Origin: Hyphomicrobiales bacterium
GTDB lineage: Bacteria; Pseudomonadota; Alphaproteobacteria; Rhizobiales; Devosiaceae
Reading direction: 5' to 3'
DNA length: 64,000 bases
Assembly (NCBI GenBank): GCA_027487555.1
Contig: JAIYDI010000033.1
Location: 62,001-126,000 of the forward strand
Positions 61,406-64,000 of this stretch are shown piece by piece. Within the stretch, counting starts at the first letter, position 1; each line of letters starts with the position of its first letter. The notes beneath the pieces were generated by a model. It searched no databases and was not told the DNA's origin. It saw only the letters and a program-made list of their open reading frames with translations. The translations under genes were made by a program, and so were the position numbers.

Positions 61406-61432
61406 AATGCCGCGCCTTGGCGCGGCATTTGT
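61406..61432 (+). terminator. Terminator-like hairpin after surA
   Basis: Eleven-base stem AATGCCGCGCC/GGCGCGGCATT with a two-base loop, followed by TGTGTCT. It may reduce but not abolish read-through to pdxA. Confidence 0.6.
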
Positions 61433-61483
61433 GTCTCCGGACCCTGCCAACACAAGTGCGACAAGGTAGTTTGAGGAGTGTAG

Positions 61484-62494
61484 ATGAGCCAATCTGCGCA
61501 ACTGCCGATCGCGATCACCATGGGCGAGCCCGCCGGCATCGGTCCCGACCTGTTGCTCAGGCTGTACGCGACGCGAGAGGAGCACCGCCTTCCCCCCTTC
61601 ATCGTTTACGGCAATGGCGATTTCCTGGCGGCGCGAGCCGAGCGACTTGGTTTGCGTTTCGACCTCGGCGAGGTTGCTCCGTCGGAAGCAGCCGAAATGT
61701 TCGCCAATCGACTCCCCATTCGTCATGTCGAAGGGCTGGTGCCGGACAAGCCAGGGGACCCAAGCCCTCTATCGGGCAAAGTCGTCATCGAGGCAATAGC
61801 CGCCGCAACGCATGACACGCTGACGGGTTTGTGCCGCGGCATCGTCACCGCGCCGATACACAAGGCGGTGCTCTATACCGCCGGCTTCAAGTTTCCCGGC
61901 CATACGGAGTATCTGGCTGCACTGTGCGCCACTGGCGGGCAGACACCCCTGCCCGTGATGATGCTGGCGCACCAAGACTTGAGGGTTGTGCCAGCGACAA
62001 TTCATGTTCCCATCGCCGATGTGCCAGGTCTGATTACCTTCGACCTCTTGACCCGGACCGGCCGAATTGTGGCCCGTGACCTCAAGTCGCGCCACGGCCT
62101 GCCGGCGCCGCGCATCGCATTTGCCGGTCTCAACCCGCATGCGGGAGAAGGTGGCGCAATCGGAACCGAGGAGCTCGGTGTCATTGCGCCCGCAATTCGG
62201 CAACTGGTCTCAGAGGGAATGGACGTTGTCGGCCCAATCCCTGCCGACACTCTTTTCCATGTGCCCCATTGGCGCACCTATGACGCCGTGATTGCCATGT
62301 ACCACGATCAGGGGCTGATACCGATCAAGACAGTTGCCTTTGACGAGGCAGTGAACGTGACCCTTGGGCTCCCGATCGTTCGCACGTCACCGGACCATGG
62401 CACCGCTTTCGATATTGCGGGCACGGGCTATGGATCAGACCGCAGTTTCCTCGCGGCGATACGACTCGCGGACAAGCTCACCCGTGGTATCTAG
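61484..62494 (+). CDS. pdxA: 4-hydroxythreonine-4-phosphate dehydrogenase
   Basis: A 336-residue NAD-dependent enzyme of vitamin B6 synthesis. Landmarks: ITMGEPAGIGPDLLL, KAVLYTAGFKFPGHTEYLA (metal His), ARIAFAGLNPHAGEGG-like text, and YDAVIAMYHDQGLIPIKTVAFDEAVNVTLGLPIVRTSPDHGTAFDIAG with further metal-binding histidines. GAGGAG lies near the start. In relatives rsmA follows directly; here a gene on the other strand intervenes. Confidence 0.96.
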   Translation: MSQSAQLPIAITMGEPAGIGPDLLLRLYATREEHRLPPFIVYGNGDFLAARAERLGLRFDLGEVAPSEAAEMFANRLPIRHVEGLVPDKPGDPSPLSGKVVIEAIAAATHDTLTGLCRGIVTAPIHKAVLYTAGFKFPGHTEYLAALCATGGQTPLPVMMLAHQDLRVVPATIHVPIADVPGLITFDLLTRTGRIVARDLKSRHGLPAPRIAFAGLNPHAGEGGAIGTEELGVIAPAIRQLVSEGMDVVGPIPADTLFHVPHWRTYDAVIAMYHDQGLIPIKTVAFDEAVNVTLGLPIVRTSPDHGTAFDIAGTGYGSDRSFLAAIRLADKLTRGI

Positions 62495-62498
62495 TCCA

Positions 62499-62927
62499 TT
62501 ACATCTGGGTGTCTAGCCAAGCCAGCATCTCGGATATTTCCTTTTCCTGGGCCGCAATGATCGACTCCGCCAGGCTTCGGGCAAACGGGGCATCGCCCTT
62601 GTCCAGCTCGGCTTTTGCCATGGCGATGGCACCCCGGTGATGTGGGATCATGGCACAGACAAAGGCGACATCAGGATCACTTGCACCAGCACCAGCCATC
62701 ATCTCGGCATTCATGTGGTCCATCCCAGCCATCAATTCCGGGTGGCGCTCAGGCGCGGACACCTGCCCGCCCATCTCCATCGAGCCAGACACTGCCTGGC
62801 TATTGGCTCCGTTTGCGAGGCAAATGTGCGGAAGGTCAATTGCCGGTGCCATGTGGGCGGAATGGTTCTGAGCCCATGTGGGCGCAGAGGCAAGTACCAA
62901 AGCGGCAGATAGCAAGAATGTGCGCAT
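62499..62927 (-). CDS. DUF305 (CopM-like) exported metal-binding protein
   Basis: A 142-residue protein with signal peptide (about 1-19, ending TWAQN). It is rich in His and Met (HSAHMAP, MAGMDHMNAEMM) and has the DUF305 motif CAMIPHHRGAIAMAKAELDKG. Relatives bind copper in the periplasm. It is wedged, in reverse orientation, between pdxA (4-base gap, convergent) and rsmA, which are normally adjacent. Probably an inserted gene. Confidence 0.88.
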   Translation of the reverse strand: MRTFLLSAALVLASAPTWAQNHSAHMAPAIDLPHICLANGANSQAVSGSMEMGGQVSAPERHPELMAGMDHMNAEMMAGAGASDPDVAFVCAMIPHHRGAIAMAKAELDKGDAPFARSLAESIIAAQEKEISEMLAWLDTQM

Positions 62928-63042
62928 GACGAACTCCTAAGTCGGTGCGCCCTACCGGCGCAGAGACGCATTGCTGCACCTTCCTACAATGACAAGGTCA
63001 AGACGGCTTTGCCAAAAGTCGCCAATCGGATAAGTCGGACGG

Positions 63043-63873
63043 ATGCAGATCGACAATCTCCCCCCATTGCGTGACGTCATTGCGCGTCACGGCCTAAGCG
63101 CCAGACGCGAACTGGGCCAGAACTTCCTTCTCGACCTTAACCTCACGTCGCGCATTGCCCGGGTAAGCGGGCCGCTTGAAGGGATTACTGTCATTGAAGT
63201 CGGGCCGGGCCCTGGCGGGCTCACCCGCGCCCTGTTGGCAGCTGGTGCTGAACGGGTGATCGCCATCGAGCGTGACCCGCGCGCCCTGCCGGCTTTGGCA
63301 GAAATCGCGGCCGCCTATCCCGGTCGTCTCGAGGTTATCGAGGGCGATGCGCTAGAGGTGGACTTCCATCTCCTGGGCAATGGCAAGCGGCGCATCATTG
63401 CCAACCTGCCGTACAACATCGGCACGGAATTGCTGACGCGCTGGCTGAGCCTGGAACCTTGGCCGCCTTTCTTTGAAAGCCTTGCACTGATGTTCCAGCG
63501 GGAGGTAGCGGAGCGCATTGTTGCCGCTCCGGGCAGCGACGCATATGGCAGGCTCGGCGTTCTCTGTGGCTGGCGAACCGATGCCCGCATTGCATTCAAC
63601 GTCGACAGAAATGCGTTCACTCCGCCACCAAAGGTTACATCCAGCGTGGTCCATCTTGTGCCGCGATCAACCGACCCGACGATCCCCTCCAAATCTCTTG
63701 AGCAGGTCACCCGCGCGGCCTTCGGTCAGCGGCGCAAGATGGTTCGGCAAAGTCTAAAGAGTTTGGGGCGCCCCGTGGATGAACTGCTTGAGGCGGCAGG
63801 CCTAAGGGGAGACGAGAGGGCTGAAACCCTTGCGATTGACGCATTTCTCAAACTGGCGAGGGCAATCTCCTGA
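63043..63873 (+). CDS. rsmA: 16S rRNA dimethyladenosine transferase
   Basis: A 276-residue KsgA/RsmA methyltransferase. The SAM-binding motif is [20 protein letters not shown] and the catalytic NLPYNIG follows; [16 protein letters not shown] is in the C-terminal domain. It dimethylates two adjacent adenines near the 3' end of 16S rRNA. Its stop overlaps the next start by one base. Confidence 0.97.
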   Translation: MQIDNLPPLRDVIARHGLSARRELGQNFLLDLNLTSRIARVSGPLEGITVIEVGPGPGGLTRALLAAGAERVIAIERDPRALPALAEIAAAYPGRLEVIEGDALEVDFHLLGNGKRRIIANLPYNIGTELLTRWLSLEPWPPFFESLALMFQREVAERIVAAPGSDAYGRLGVLCGWRTDARIAFNVDRNAFTPPPKVTSSVVHLVPRSTDPTIPSKSLEQVTRAAFGQRRKMVRQSLKSLGRPVDELLEAAGLRGDERAETLAIDAFLKLARAIS

Positions 63874-64000
63874 TGGAGGGTGTGCTCGCGCTGTTTGCCA
63901 GCTTGCTGGCTTTTGTGGTGCCACTTGCGCTGATGCTGTTCCTGCAGCGTTGGCGTACTTTTCTCGTCGCGGTCGCCGCGAGCGTTGCGGTCTTTATGGC
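63873..64000 (+). CDS. Membrane protein, N-terminal fragment at window edge
   Basis: ATG shares one base with the rsmA stop (TGATG). The 42 visible residues are nearly all hydrophobic ([20 protein letters not shown]...), forming two likely membrane helices. The frame runs off the window. Identity unknown. Confidence 0.6.
   Translation, partial: MEGVLALFASLLAFVVPLALMLFLQRWRTFLVAVAASVAVFM

Noticed and set aside
1-64000. tRNA, rRNA, IS elements, prophage or CRISPR arrays
   Set aside because: No cloverleaf, transposase, integrase or regularly spaced repeat was seen on either strand by reading; a tool-based scan was not possible.

Overview
The window is GC-rich, densely coded chromosomal DNA with no phage, transposase, CRISPR array, tRNA or rRNA that I could see. 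The NepR/EcfG/PhyR general stress module, the pepA-lptF-lptG-lptD-surA-pdxA-rsmA housekeeping block and a fused circularly permuted ATP-grasp/alpha-E protein point to an alphaproteobacterium of the order Hyphomicrobiales. A Devosia-like genus is my best guess, from gene style only.

Layout. (a) 1-8563: the end of a membrane protein gene, then a LacI regulator divergent from a glycoside hydrolase family 2 enzyme, with two GCTAAT/ATTAGC palindromes between them. A sugar ABC importer follows (binding protein plus two permeases, no ATPase), then a VOC-fold protein. (b) 8721-17219: a guanidine-I (ykkC) riboswitch followed by an apparent single operon: NMT1-type ABC importer, two carboxyguanidine deiminase-type subunits (UAAP1/UAAP2), a 1176-residue biotin-dependent urea/guanidine carboxylase, and a free-standing C-terminal domain of allophanate hydrolase without its amidase half. 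This reads as guanidine uptake and conversion to allophanate. (c) 17427-24822, minus strand: an EAL phosphodiesterase, a dipeptide-type ABC system with a GAF protein at its head, and a small Glyoxalase_8-type protein. (d) 25117-28420: ATP-grasp/alpha-E fusion and transglutaminase. (e) 28609-34096: small envelope proteins, a YqjD-like protein, a lipid kinase, EcfG/NepR/PhyR and a MazEF pair. Two perfect GGAAC-N17-CGTT promoters precede the YqjD-like and DUF1328 genes, so the stress sigma factor probably controls genes beside its own locus.

(f) 34222-50139 is mixed: prmB, a GT39-like transferase, a lone molybdopterin oxidoreductase, and an OmpR/EnvZ-type two-component pair divergent from a small exported protein, with three CGTTACA boxes between. 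It continues with a glutaminase-STAS-cNMP fusion, a FecR-domain protein, a DEAD-box helicase with a repetitive basic tail, ndk, a tandem pair of related membrane proteins (one frameshifted) and a cytochrome b561. (g) 50701-64000: an ABC-F ATPase, a cupin, a DUF4344-type metallopeptidase, holC-pepA, then lptF-lptG-lptD-surA-pdxA and rsmA. A copper-type DUF305 gene on the other strand sits between pdxA and rsmA. From about 55.9 kb on, third codon positions look less GC-biased than before.

The most noteworthy parts are the guanidine operon (mutually exclusive hairpins around its first start codon; missing amidase), the local EcfG regulon, the response-regulator box cluster, and the broken paralogue at 48.4-48.9 kb. 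Several families of palindromic intergenic repeats recur through the window.
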